A stretch of DNA of 64,000 bases from Frankia sp. AgB32. Lineage in GTDB: Bacteria; Actinomycetota; Actinomycetes; Frankiales; Frankiaceae. Made by a program: the position numbers and the translations under genes. Below, one piece after another: positions 1 to 8,442 of this stretch (positions are counted from its first letter, which is position 1; the number at the start of each line of letters is the position of its first letter). The stretch lies in assembly GCF_023243045.1 (NCBI RefSeq), contig NZ_JALKFX010000004.1, positions 1-64,000 on the forward strand, given 5' to 3'. The notes below the pieces were generated by a model, which did not search any database, was not told where the DNA came from, and saw nothing but the letters and a program-made list of their open reading frames with translations.

Positions 1-493
1 GACTGGGCATACGCATCGGCCCGGCCGCCGCGTGGATTGGAACCGCGCCGATAGGGATCTTCCGGGGCGGGGGTCGGGCGCCCGGGCGGGGGGGGGGGCG
101 GGGGGGGGGGGCCCCCGCCGACCCCGCGCCACACCGGTCCCGCGACGATCACTTTCCACCACAGGACCGCCTACCCGAGAGATCAACAACAATCGCCAGC
201 ACGGTAATTTCATCGGTATGACGACGGACTCCGCCGGATTTCCATTCCCTCCGCCGCGAAGTGCGCAGCACCGCTCTTTCGGGTTGCCGGAACCAGAAGA
301 AGGAGCGAGGAAAAAGCATGCCGAACGGGTGCGGATAAGGCGGCCGAACGGTATCGGGGAAATCGATGATCGCGTCCCTGCCGACCGCGGCCGTTCCAGC
401 GCCAGGCCGGGCGTCCCTCGTGGCCGGGAGGCGGCGCCCGGGCACTCCTTAGACTGATGGCGGTACTGCCACCGACCAGCGAGGGTTGCCGCC
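1..493. other. Left-edge region without a convincing gene
   Basis: No frame here shows a recognisable domain or a good ribosome site. The stretch holds a G homopolymer tract (88-116) and the leader of serA. A GAGGG near 481-485 lies about eight bases before the serA GTG. Open frames on both strands are arginine-rich, low-complexity translations typical of non-coding high-G+C DNA. Confidence 0.6.
88..116. repeat. Double poly-G tract followed by C5
   Basis: Eleven G (88-98), one C, twelve G (100-111) and five C (112-116) follow directly on each other. Such a run could fold as a G-quadruplex or pair with the C run. It is also a typical site of sequencing or assembly error, so its exact length is doubtful. 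Confidence 0.8.
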
Positions 494-1690
494 GTGCGCG
501 CGTTGTTGCTTGAGAGTGTTCATCCGGACGCTGCGGCGATCCTGCGAGCCGCGGGCGCCTCCGTCGAGACGCTGGACCGCGCGCTCGACCAGCGGGAGCT
601 GATCGACGCGCTGGCCGGCGTGCAGATGCTGGGCATCCGGTCCAAGACGGAGGTCACCGAGTCCGTCCTCGACGAGGCGCCGGACCTGCTCGCCGTCGGC
701 GCGTTCTGCATCGGCACCAACCAGGTGGCCCTCGGCGCCGCCGCCGAGCGCGGCATCGCGGTGTTCAACGCGCCGTTCTCGAACACCCGCAGCGTCGTCG
801 AGCTGGCGCTGGCCGAGATCATCGCGCTGACCCGGCGGCTGACCGTGAAGAACGCCGGCATGCACGCCGGCCTCTGGGACAAGTCCGCGCAGGCCGCGCA
901 CGAGGTTCGCGGGCGCAGCCTCGGGATCGTCGGCTACGGCAACATCGGCGCGCAGCTCTCCGTCCTCGCCGAGGCGCTGGGGATGAGCGTGTACTTCTTC
1001 GACACCGCCGACAAGCTGGCGATGGGCAACGCCCGGCGCTGCGCCACCCTCGACGATCTGCTCACCACCGTCGACGTCGTCACCCTGCACGTCGACGGCC
1101 GGGCGGGCAACAGCGGCATGTTCGGCGAGGACCAGTTCGCCCGGATGCGTCCCGGCAGCATCTTCCTCAACCTCTCCCGTGGCTTCGTCGTCGACCATCA
1201 CGCGCTGCGGGCGCACATCGAGTCCGGCCACCTCGCCGGCGCCGCGGTCGACGTCTTCCCGACCGAGCCGGCGAGCCGCGGCGAGGAGTTCAACTCCGAG
1301 CTGCGCGGTCTGCCCAACGTCATCCTCACCCCGCACATCGGCGGGTCCACCGAGGAGGCGCAGCAGGACATCGGCCGCTACGTCGCCGGCAAGCTGCGGG
1401 ACTACCACGACGACGGCGGCACGGCGATGAGCGTGAACCTTCCGCACCTGGCCCTGCCGATCCGCCCGGGCCGGCACCGCATCGCGCATCTGCACCGCAA
1501 CGTCCCCGGCGTCCTCGCGAAGATCAACAGCCTGCTCGCCGAACACAAGGTCAACATCGAGGGCCAGCTCCTCGACACCCGCGGCGAGCTCGGCTACGTG
1601 CTGACCGACATCGCCGTCGACCATCCGCCCGCGCTGCTCGACTCACTGGCCACCATGCCCGAGACCGTCCGCGTCCGGAACCTGGTGTGA
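494..1690 (+). CDS. serA: D-3-phosphoglycerate dehydrogenase
   Basis: Oxidises 3-phospho-D-glycerate to 3-phosphohydroxypyruvate with NAD, the first step of serine synthesis, in the cytosol. The 398-residue protein has the E. coli-type layout: a D-2-hydroxyacid dehydrogenase catalytic domain, an NAD-binding Rossmann core (VGYGNIGAQLS near residues 150-160), the conserved RGFVVD and TPHIGGSTEEAQ segments, and a C-terminal ACT domain (about 325-398, starting near RIAHLHRNVPGVLAKIN) that in this family senses serine. The GTG at 494 follows a GAGGG site. The stop codon overlaps the next gene by four bases (GTGA), so the two are probably translated together. Confidence 0.9.
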   Translation: MRALLLESVHPDAAAILRAAGASVETLDRALDQRELIDALAGVQMLGIRSKTEVTESVLDEAPDLLAVGAFCIGTNQVALGAAAERGIAVFNAPFSNTRSVVELALAEIIALTRRLTVKNAGMHAGLWDKSAQAAHEVRGRSLGIVGYGNIGAQLSVLAEALGMSVYFFDTADKLAMGNARRCATLDDLLTTVDVVTLHVDGRAGNSGMFGEDQFARMRPGSIFLNLSRGFVVDHHALRAHIESGHLAGAAVDVFPTEPASRGEEFNSELRGLPNVILTPHIGGSTEEAQQDIGRYVAGKLRDYHDDGGTAMSVNLPHLALPIRPGRHRIAHLHRNVPGVLAKINSLLAEHKVNIEGQLLDTRGELGYVLTDIAVDHPPALLDSLATMPETVRVRNLV

Positions 1691-3120
1691 CCGCGCCGGC
1701 GGCGACGGCGCTGGAACCGGGGCTGGCCGCGGAACTGCGCGCCGCGGTCGGCGAGGCGCACCTGCTCACCGACCCGTCGATCGTCGCGTCGTACGAGACC
1801 GACTGGACAGGGCGTTTCCACGGCCGGGCGAGCTGCGTCGTGCGGCCGGGCGACACCGCGGCCGTCGCCGCGGTGATGACCGCGGCCGCCCGGGCAAAGG
1901 TGACCGTCTGCGTGCAGGGCGGCAACACCGGCCTCGTCGGCGGGAGCGTCCCCGTCGACGGCGCGGTGCTGCTCAGCACCGCGCGGCTGACCTCGCTGGA
2001 GCCGGTCGAGGTGGCCGCCGGGCAGGTCACCGCCGGCGCCGGCGTCACGCTCGCCGCGCTGCAGCGCCATGTCCGCGCCGCCGGCTACGACTTCGGCGTC
2101 GACTTCGCCGCCCGTGACTCCGCCACCCTCGGCGGCATGGCCGCGACCAATGCCGGCGGCGAACGGGTGCTGCGCTACGGCACGACCAGGGCGCAGATCC
2201 TCGGCATCGAGGCCGTCCTCGCCGACGGTTCCGTCGTCAGCCGCCTCGCCGGGCTACCCAAGGACAACACCGGCTACGACGTCGCGTCGCTGCTCGCCGG
2301 CAGCGAGGGCACCCTGGGGATCATCACCCGGCTGCGGCTGCGGCTCGTCCCGCTGCTCACCGAGCGAGCGGTGGCGCTGGTCGCCGTCGACGGCATCGCC
2401 GGCGCACTGACGCTGTTGCAGACCGCCCGTAACCGGCTGCCCACGCTGGAGGCGGCCGAGCTGTTCCTGGCCGACGGCCTGGCGCTGGTGCGGGAGAAGA
2501 CCGGCCTGGCGGCACCGTTCACCGCGGAGCACCCCGCCTACCTCGTGCTGGAGTGCGCCAGCCGCACCGACCCGACCGACGACCTGCTCGCCGCCCTCGA
2601 TGCCTGCGACGCCGACGTCCTGCTGGACGCGACCGTCGCCACCGACACCCGCGGCCGGCACACCCTGTGGGCGTACCGCGAGTCCCACACCGAGGCGATC
2701 AACGCCGCCGGGGTCCCGGTGAAGCTGGACGTCGCGGTTCCCCTCACCGCCCTCGGGGAGCTCGTCGCCGCGCTCCCGGCCACCATCGCGGCCGCCGCGC
2801 CGCAGGCCCGGATGATCCTGTTCGGCCACATCAACGAGGGCAACCTGCACGTCAACATCCTGAACGCCACCGACCGCGCCGAGGCCGTCACCGACGCCGT
2901 GCTGCACCTCGTCGCCGCCCATCGCGGCAGCATCAGCGCCGAACACGGCGTCGGCCGTGCGAAGAGCCGCCTGCTGCACCTCTCCCGCTCCCCCCAGGAG
3001 ATCGCGATGATGCGCGCCATCCGCCACGGCCTCGACCCCGACGCCCTGCTCAACCCGCGCGTCCTCCTCGACGACCCGCCCCCGGCCGAGCACAGCCCGG
3101 CAGCCGCCAACTTCGCCTGA
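1687..3120 (+). CDS. FAD-linked D-2-hydroxyacid dehydrogenase (D-2-hydroxyglutarate/D-lactate type)
   Basis: A 477-residue flavoprotein of the FAD-binding type 4 / GlcD family, oxidising a D-2-hydroxyacid to the 2-oxoacid. The N-terminal half carries the FAD-binding PCMH signature (GGNTGLVGGSVP near 78-89, then GGMAATNAGGERVLRYG). The C-terminal half has the family's GHINEGNLHVN motif and the AEHGVGRAK signature near the end. The gene overlaps serA by four bases. In Pseudomonas, SerA-driven 3-phosphoglycerate oxidation is coupled to 2-oxoglutarate reduction, and a D-2-hydroxyglutarate dehydrogenase recycles the product. The arrangement here fits that partnership, which makes D-2-hydroxyglutarate the best substrate guess. 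D-lactate or glycolate remain possible. Confidence 0.8.
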   Translation: MTAPAATALEPGLAAELRAAVGEAHLLTDPSIVASYETDWTGRFHGRASCVVRPGDTAAVAAVMTAAARAKVTVCVQGGNTGLVGGSVPVDGAVLLSTARLTSLEPVEVAAGQVTAGAGVTLAALQRHVRAAGYDFGVDFAARDSATLGGMAATNAGGERVLRYGTTRAQILGIEAVLADGSVVSRLAGLPKDNTGYDVASLLAGSEGTLGIITRLRLRLVPLLTERAVALVAVDGIAGALTLLQTARNRLPTLEAAELFLADGLALVREKTGLAAPFTAEHPAYLVLECASRTDPTDDLLAALDACDADVLLDATVATDTRGRHTLWAYRESHTEAINAAGVPVKLDVAVPLTALGELVAALPATIAAAAPQARMILFGHINEGNLHVNILNATDRAEAVTDAVLHLVAAHRGSISAEHGVGRAKSRLLHLSRSPQEIAMMRAIRHGLDPDALLNPRVLLDDPPPAEHSPAAANFA

Positions 3121-3141
3121 GCCGGCGCCGATCAGCGCTGC

Positions 3142-4236
3142 TCACAGCCGAGGGAACCGGTCGTTCAACTGCTCGCCGACGGTCGCCAGATGGTGGACGG
3201 TTCCGTGGCTACGCCAGATCTCCGGAGTTCCACCCTTGTCGTCCCCGTCGGCAACCGCAGCGATCCAGGCATCCGCCGGGCAGTGCCACGGCCCGGCGAA
3301 GTACGCAGACGAGTGCAGCAGGTCGGCCACCTCCCGCATGGATTCGGCACCCACTCCTTGCCTGTCGGGAGCGCTGTAGAACGCGGCGCTTCGCCCAATG
3401 ACCCACTGACTGCCGGTGGTGTACCGCAGGAACGCGCTCTGGTATCTCCCATGCCAAGGCCGAGCGTCCGCCTCGGGATTGGCGATGGCGTAGTCGCCGA
3501 ATGCCAGTGGCAAACCCCGAAGTTCGGCGGCGACCTCCAGGTAGGAGATCCACTCCGTGCGCTCGACGCAGGTGAGGTTGACCGGCAGATCGGCGAGGCT
3601 CGATGGAAAGGATGTCCCCGCGACGGTGATGCTCCGCCAGCTTCGGGCAGACGGAAGGTCCGATAGCTCCGCCCCGAATGCCACAGCCACAGAGGCGGCG
3701 CGGTCCCCGGCTCGCGTGCCCAGGTCCAGAACCAGATCCACGTCGGCACGGGAGATCCCCAGCGTCGTCAGAAGGTCCGTGACGCTCTCACCGCCATCAT
3801 TCGACGGCCATTCGTCCTGGGCCAGCCGGAGGCAGATTCCCATCCCGTACCGGTGGTGCAGTGCCGCGACAGCCACGTTGTAGCCAGCCGACCGGTTCGG
3901 CGACGTTGCCGGAATCGGCTTGACGCCAGCCTCGACCAGCTCCCCCACCAGGCACTGCAGGGGATGCGCACCGGCGGCCGTCCTTTCGTGCTCCAGCGCG
4001 GGCATGTCGAGGAATGCCGAGTCGGTCCAGCACGCAGCGATGCTCGCCACCAGACCGCGCAGATGTTCATCGACGGTCTTCCTCGGCTCCTTCGTCCTGC
4101 GGTCCTCAGCCGCACCGGGAATGACGAGCAGGGGGCACAGGCCAGACCGAGCCTGCCTCGGGAGAGCCTGAAGGGCGCGCCCCTCAGCACGCCGGGCGCG
4201 CAGAATCGGTACATATCGCAGACCAGCGGGCAGCAC
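3142..4236 (-). CDS. Beta-family protein (T4 beta-protein-like)
   Basis: About 364 residues, resembling the Beta_protein family named after phage T4 beta protein: an N-terminal LRYVPILRARRAEGRAL segment, a central strand VDLVLDLGTRAG, the ERTEWISYLEVAAEL segment, and a C-terminal aromatic-rich part ending in NDRFPRL. I chose the GTG at 4236 because a GGGGA site lies six bases upstream and the family usually begins just before YVPIL. An upstream TTG at 4272 extends the frame but has no ribosome site. The molecular function of the family is poorly known; members occur in phages and in bacterial accessory regions. It stands alone here, convergent with the dehydrogenase and separated by about 130 bases from the next gene. 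Confidence 0.6.
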   Translation of the reverse strand: MLPAGLRYVPILRARRAEGRALQALPRQARSGLCPLLVIPGAAEDRRTKEPRKTVDEHLRGLVASIAACWTDSAFLDMPALEHERTAAGAHPLQCLVGELVEAGVKPIPATSPNRSAGYNVAVAALHHRYGMGICLRLAQDEWPSNDGGESVTDLLTTLGISRADVDLVLDLGTRAGDRAASVAVAFGAELSDLPSARSWRSITVAGTSFPSSLADLPVNLTCVERTEWISYLEVAAELRGLPLAFGDYAIANPEADARPWHGRYQSAFLRYTTGSQWVIGRSAAFYSAPDRQGVGAESMREVADLLHSSAYFAGPWHCPADAWIAAVADGDDKGGTPEIWRSHGTVHHLATVGEQLNDRFPRL

Positions 4237-4366
4237 TGCAGATCCCCTGTCACCGGCAGAGATCAGGGTCAATCAAAGGGTGACATATTTCTGTGCTCCC
4301 GGTGACGGTTCCGCGACTTCCCGAAGAGAAGCGGACAGCCGGTGGCAGGGGTTCCGTTCAGACTTG

Positions 4367-5278
4367 TCAGCGCCGGTCGAAAAGGTGCTGGGGCGGCGGG
4401 CCGTAACGGCCGCGGAGGAAGTCCACCAGGCCGCGTACCCGGGCCTGGGCGTTCCAGTAGGGGCCGCGCCGGGTGCGCGAGAGCACGCCCGCGCCGAGCT
4501 GCCACAGCGCGATGGTGAAGCGGACGAACGCGTGGTAGCGGCCCGAGTGGTCCCGCACAAGCAGCAGCGTGTTGCGCAGCTGCAGGTAGTCGATGGCCGC
4601 CGAGGCCGAACCGACGTAGGTGTTCTTGACCATCGCGCCGCGCACCAGCCCGGAATGCCAGTCGGCCGCCTTCGCCCGCATCGCGAGATCCGCCTCCTCG
4701 CAGTAGGCGAAATAGCGCTCGTCAAAGATTCCGACCTCGTTCAGGCAGGCGCGCCGGGCGAGCATCAGGGTGCCGTGCGGATGCCCGGCGGGCTGCCAGC
4801 CGGCGTCGACACTGCCAGGCAGGAGGATTCCGCCCAGGTAGGGGTCGACGACCGGGGTCATTGCGTCGTTGACGTCGGCGCAGGCCAGGCCCGCCCTCGG
4901 CTGGGCCGCGAGCACCGCCAGCATGTGGCTGAGGCAGGTGGGCTCGGGCACCGCGTCGTGCGGGGCGAGGGCCACCCACTCCCCCGCGTCCGGGTCGGCG
5001 AGGAACGCGCGGTAGCCGATGTTGGCCGCCGCGCCGAATCCCAGGTTCGCACCGGCCAGCACGACGGTGACGTCCGGGGCCTCGATCGGCGGCACGACCG
5101 CGGACCCGTTGTCGACGACCGTGATCACGACCGGGATGTCCTGGGCGCGGAACGCGTCGATGGTGTCCAGCAGTCGTTCAGGCTGGTCGCGGTGAACGAT
5201 GATGACCGGTAGGGGTTGCACGACCCCAGTGCTATCCCAGTCGGCGGCTGACGCGCCCGGCGGAGCAGGCAACGCCAT
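4367..5278 (-). CDS. Family 2 glycosyltransferase
   Basis: About 303 residues with a GT-A fold. The N-terminal strand PVIIVHRDQPERLLDTIDAF and the nucleotide-binding VVDNGS are typical of GT2. APHDAV sits where a DXD-like metal motif is expected, and GIFDERYFAYCEEADLAMR is the conserved acceptor-side motif of rhamnosyl- and cell-wall-type GT2 enzymes. The C-terminal part runs on past this motif in a helical stretch. The ATG at 5278 is preferred, with a GTG nine bases upstream also possible. The protein probably adds a sugar to an envelope polysaccharide; the donor cannot be read from sequence. It lies 39 bases downstream of helR on the same strand and may be co-transcribed with it. Confidence 0.75.
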   Translation of the reverse strand: MALPAPPGASAADWDSTGVVQPLPVIIVHRDQPERLLDTIDAFRAQDIPVVITVVDNGSAVVPPIEAPDVTVVLAGANLGFGAAANIGYRAFLADPDAGEWVALAPHDAVPEPTCLSHMLAVLAAQPRAGLACADVNDAMTPVVDPYLGGILLPGSVDAGWQPAGHPHGTLMLARRACLNEVGIFDERYFAYCEEADLAMRAKAADWHSGLVRGAMVKNTYVGSASAAIDYLQLRNTLLLVRDHSGRYHAFVRFTIALWQLGAGVLSRTRRGPYWNAQARVRGLVDFLRGRYGPPPQHLFDRR

Positions 5279-5317
5279 CAACACCACCCGCTTCCGCCAC
5301 CGCTCGCAGGCTCCTCG

Positions 5318-7483
5318 TCAGGTACTCGTGAGCATGACGAGCTGCCGAGTCGCCCTGGTCATCGCGACGTAACGGTCGACCGCTCCCTCGATGCCGTCGC
5401 CGAACCGGTCCGGGTCGACGAGGACGACGAGGTCGAACTCGAGTCCCTTCGCGAGCTCCGGCGACAGGGACCGGACCCGGGCTGTCGACGCGTTCGCCGG
5501 ATCGCCGATGACGCAGGCCACCCCGCCGGCGTGGGCGGCGAGCCAGCGCTCGAGGATCGCGGGCAGCTCCGAGGTCGATCCGTGGCCGACAGGGATGCCG
5601 CTGGTGCGCACGGAGGTCGGCACGTTGGCGTCCGGCAGCGCCGCCCGGATCACCGGCTCGGCCACCGCCATCACCTCCTGGGGCGTCCGGTAGTTGATGG
5701 TCAGCGAGGCGATCGTCACCTCGTCGAGGCCGACGCGGGCGAGGCGTTCCCGCCACGGCTCGGTGAAGCCGTGCCGGGCCTGGGCGCGGTCCCCGACGAT
5801 GGTGAAGCTGCGGGACGGACAGCGGGCCAGCAGCATCTGCCACTCCGCGTCGGTCAGCTCCTGCGCCTCGTCGACGACGATGTGCGCGAACGGCCCGGCG
5901 AGCTGGTCCGCGTCGGCACTCGGCAGCGCGGAGTCGTCGACCAGGACACTGCGAAGGTCGTCGCCGTACAGCATCGTCACCGCTCCCTCGCCGTCGTCGT
6001 CGGCTTCGAGCAGGTTGTCGACGACCCTGGCCATCCGCTCGCGTTCCGAGGCGACGGCGGCCGCGTGCTGGCGCCGCCGCCGGGACGCCGCCGGGTCGCC
6101 GAGGCGCGCCCGGGCCGCGTCCAGCAGCGGCAGGTCGGACACGGTCCAGGCCCGCGGTTGCGGGCGCCGCAGCGCGCGCAGGTCGTCGGGGCCGAGCCAG
6201 GGGGCGCACATCCGCAGGTAGGCGGGCACCGACCAGAGGTCCGCGACGATGTCGGCCGCCTCGAGCATCGGCCACGCCTGGTTGAGGGTCGCGATCAGCC
6301 CCCGATCACGCAGCACGGACCGCCGGAACAGGTTCGCCGGGACGTCGCCGTGGTTGTCCCGCTGCTCGTGCTTGTCCCGCAACGTCGTGACCAGCGCTTC
6401 GAGGATGTCCGCGCGCGCGTCGTTGTGGGCGGTGCCGGGTTCCGCCGCCTCGAACGCCTCCGCCCAGTCGTCGGCGTCGAGCTGAAGGTCGGACCAGTCG
6501 GTCGTGACGGTCAGGGTGATGGTGGGCGGCTCCTCGTAGAACCGGACGGCCTTCTCGATCGCCCTCACCAGGTCCGCGTCCGACTTCAGCCGGGCGACCC
6601 GCGGCTCGGTCTCCACCGCCGCGGCTGCCCCCTCGGCGACGAGGTCACGCAGGGTGCAGGTCTGTACGCCGTCCTCGCCGAGGCTGGGCAGCACGTCACC
6701 GACGTAGGTCAGGTACGGCCGGTGCGGGCCGACGACCAGCACGCCGCCGCTGCGGCGCTGCCCGACGCGGGGGTCGGCGTAGAGCAGGTAGGCCGAGCGG
6801 TGCAGCGCGACGACGGTCTTGCCCGTGCCCGGGCCACCGTCGACGACGAGCGCGCCGCGCGAACCGGCGCGGATGATGGCGTCCTGGTCGGACTGGATGG
6901 TGCCGAGCACGTCGCGCATCCGGGCGGTGCGGTCGGCGCCGAGGCTCGCGATGAAGGCGGACTGGTCGTCGAGGGCGGCATGCCCGTCGAGCCCGTCGGC
7001 GGTGAACACCTCCTCCCAGTAGTCGCTGATCCGCCCCCGGCTCCAGCGGTACCGGCGACGGCTCGCCAGGCCCATCGGGTTGGCGTGGGTGGCGCCGAAG
7101 AACGGCTCGGCCGCCGGGGACCGCCAGTCGAGCAGCAGCCGACGACCCGCGCTGTCGGAGAGGCCGAGGCGGCCGATGTACAGCGGCTCGGGGTCGTCCG
7201 CGTGGACGATGCGCCCGAGGCACAGGTCCAGCCCGAAACGGCGCAGGGTCCGCAGCCGGGCGGTCAGCCGATGGATCTCCAGGTCCCGGTCCAGCGCCGC
7301 CTGGCCCTTGCCGCCGGGGGCCTGCCGCTCGGCGTCGAGCCGGGCGGACAGGTCGGCGATCAACTCCTCGAGGCTGCCCGCGATGTCGGCGAAGTGCTGC
7401 TCGTCGTCGGCGATCAGGCTCGGGTCGGCCTTGGCGGCGAGCCGCTCAGGGAGGTCGAACGCGCTGGTGGCGAGGGGGTTCAC
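5318..7483 (-). CDS. helR: HelR/HelD-type RNA polymerase recycling ATPase
   Basis: A 721-residue superfamily 1 helicase-like protein. It has an N-terminal coiled-coil-like arm (about 25-85), then LLLDWRSPAAEPFF, Walker A GGPGTGKT (residues 216-223), Walker B/motif II VVDEAQELTDAEW, the GDRAQARHGF motif, and a C-terminal motor domain ending in VDRYVAMTRATRQLV. HelD/HelR proteins act on stalled RNA polymerase and release it from nucleic acid. In Streptomyces, HelR also displaces rifamycins from RNA polymerase and confers tolerance. The GTG at 7483 has a GGGAGC site eight bases before it. A palindrome matching the rifamycin-associated element lies about 165 bases upstream, which supports HelR rather than generic UvrD. 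Confidence 0.85.
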   Translation of the reverse strand: MNPLATSAFDLPERLAAKADPSLIADDEQHFADIAGSLEELIADLSARLDAERQAPGGKGQAALDRDLEIHRLTARLRTLRRFGLDLCLGRIVHADDPEPLYIGRLGLSDSAGRRLLLDWRSPAAEPFFGATHANPMGLASRRRYRWSRGRISDYWEEVFTADGLDGHAALDDQSAFIASLGADRTARMRDVLGTIQSDQDAIIRAGSRGALVVDGGPGTGKTVVALHRSAYLLYADPRVGQRRSGGVLVVGPHRPYLTYVGDVLPSLGEDGVQTCTLRDLVAEGAAAAVETEPRVARLKSDADLVRAIEKAVRFYEEPPTITLTVTTDWSDLQLDADDWAEAFEAAEPGTAHNDARADILEALVTTLRDKHEQRDNHGDVPANLFRRSVLRDRGLIATLNQAWPMLEAADIVADLWSVPAYLRMCAPWLGPDDLRALRRPQPRAWTVSDLPLLDAARARLGDPAASRRRRQHAAAVASERERMARVVDNLLEADDDGEGAVTMLYGDDLRSVLVDDSALPSADADQLAGPFAHIVVDEAQELTDAEWQMLLARCPSRSFTIVGDRAQARHGFTEPWRERLARVGLDEVTIASLTINYRTPQEVMAVAEPVIRAALPDANVPTSVRTSGIPVGHGSTSELPAILERWLAAHAGGVACVIGDPANASTARVRSLSPELAKGLEFDLVVLVDPDRFGDGIEGAVDRYVAMTRATRQLVMLTST

Positions 7484-7647
7484 GGCATCAGCTCCCGCGA
7501 CGCCACGGCGGCCGCCCGCCGCCGTACCACAGGACCCGGATCCGACCCGGCCCCCTCATCCATCCCGTACGTCGACCACAACACCTGCACGTCGCGACTC
7601 TCCTCTCCCCGGATTCCGCTCCGGCCGGTGATTCTGGGGCAGGCACC

Positions 7648-7666
7648 GGGTCTTGCCGCAAGCCCC
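7648..7666 (-). promoter_or_regulatory. Rifamycin-associated element-like palindrome upstream of helR
   Basis: On the minus strand this reads GGGGCTTGCGGCAAGACCC, a 19-base inverted repeat. As I recall it, the rifamycin-associated element found before rifamycin-inactivation and helR genes in actinomycetes is a 19-base palindrome with the same GGGGCTTGCGGCAAG core. The TTGCGG in the repeat could serve as a -35, with CAGAAT about 19 bases downstream as -10, both on the helR strand. The exact match to the published consensus was not checked. Confidence 0.75.
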
Positions 7667-7745
7667 CAGGTGCGCTATACGTTAAGAGTGGCGAGGATCG
7701 GGGTTCCTTCTCCCTTTCTCGGTCCGCTGCGGGCAGGCGAGCCCC

Positions 7746-8414
7746 TCAACCGGCATCCTCGTGGCGCAGGTAGGTGAGCACCGCCAGCACCCGGATGTTG
7801 ACGGTGACCGTGTCCACCTGCCGCAGGCCCAGCTTGTCGTTGATCGACGTCAGGTGCTTCTCGACCGTACCCGCGGTGCAGCCCAGCTCATCGGCCACTC
7901 CCCGGTTGGTTCGGCCCTCGGCCACCAGGGCGAGCACCCGGCGTTCCTGCGCTGTCAGCCGATCGAGCGGATTACGCCGCCGGCGCCGGGACATCAGCCT
8001 GTCGATGATTCCCGGATCGATCACGATCTCGCCGGCCCGCACCCGGCGCAGCGCCTCGAGCAGGCTGTCGACGTTGCCCACGCGCGCCTTGGTGACGTAG
8101 CCGACGGCCCGGGTGTCCTCCTGCATGTTGAGCAGCCGCTCCGCGTAAGCAGTCTCGGCGTGGTCGGACAGGACGAGCAGCCCGATCTCCGGGCGACGCA
8201 GCCGGATCCGCTCGGCGGCCAGGATGCCCTCGTCGCGATGGGTCGGAGGCATCCGAATATCGAGGATCACCACCTCGGGGGACGCCTGCTCCACCATGGC
8301 CAGGACTTCGGGCAGGCTGCGGGCCTGGCCGACGACATCGACGCCCCGCTGCTCCAACGCGCAGGTGAGCGTGTCGAGCAGTAGCTCTCCATCCTCACCG
8401 ATGACTACGCGCAC
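7746..8414 (-). CDS. NarL/LuxR-type response regulator
   Basis: A 222-residue two-component response regulator. The receiver domain (1-120) has the phosphoacceptor Asp in VVILDIRMPP and the conserved Lys in GYVTKARV. The C-terminal LuxR helix-turn-helix (about 152-215) contains LTAQERRVLALVAEGRTNRGVADELG and TVEKHLTSINDKLGL. The GTG start at 8414 is chosen for the GGGAG five bases upstream and because the product then begins MRVVIGEDGE, typical for the family. The gene lies 28 bases downstream of the histidine kinase and is its evident partner. Target genes are unknown; neighbouring candidates include the divergent secreted protein. Confidence 0.9.
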   Translation of the reverse strand: MRVVIGEDGELLLDTLTCALEQRGVDVVGQARSLPEVLAMVEQASPEVVILDIRMPPTHRDEGILAAERIRLRRPEIGLLVLSDHAETAYAERLLNMQEDTRAVGYVTKARVGNVDSLLEALRRVRAGEIVIDPGIIDRLMSRRRRRNPLDRLTAQERRVLALVAEGRTNRGVADELGCTAGTVEKHLTSINDKLGLRQVDTVTVNIRVLAVLTYLRHEDAG

Positions 8415-8442
8415 ACGTACTCCCGCGACGAGGCCGGTGATG

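Noticed and set aside
449-1624. Minus-strand open frame across serA
   Set aside because: Low-complexity antisense translation; the plus strand has a complete dehydrogenase with an ACT domain.
5531-7777. Long plus-strand open frame opposite helR
   Set aside because: No motif or ribosome site; it is the antisense of a complete helicase-like protein, an effect of high third-position G+C.
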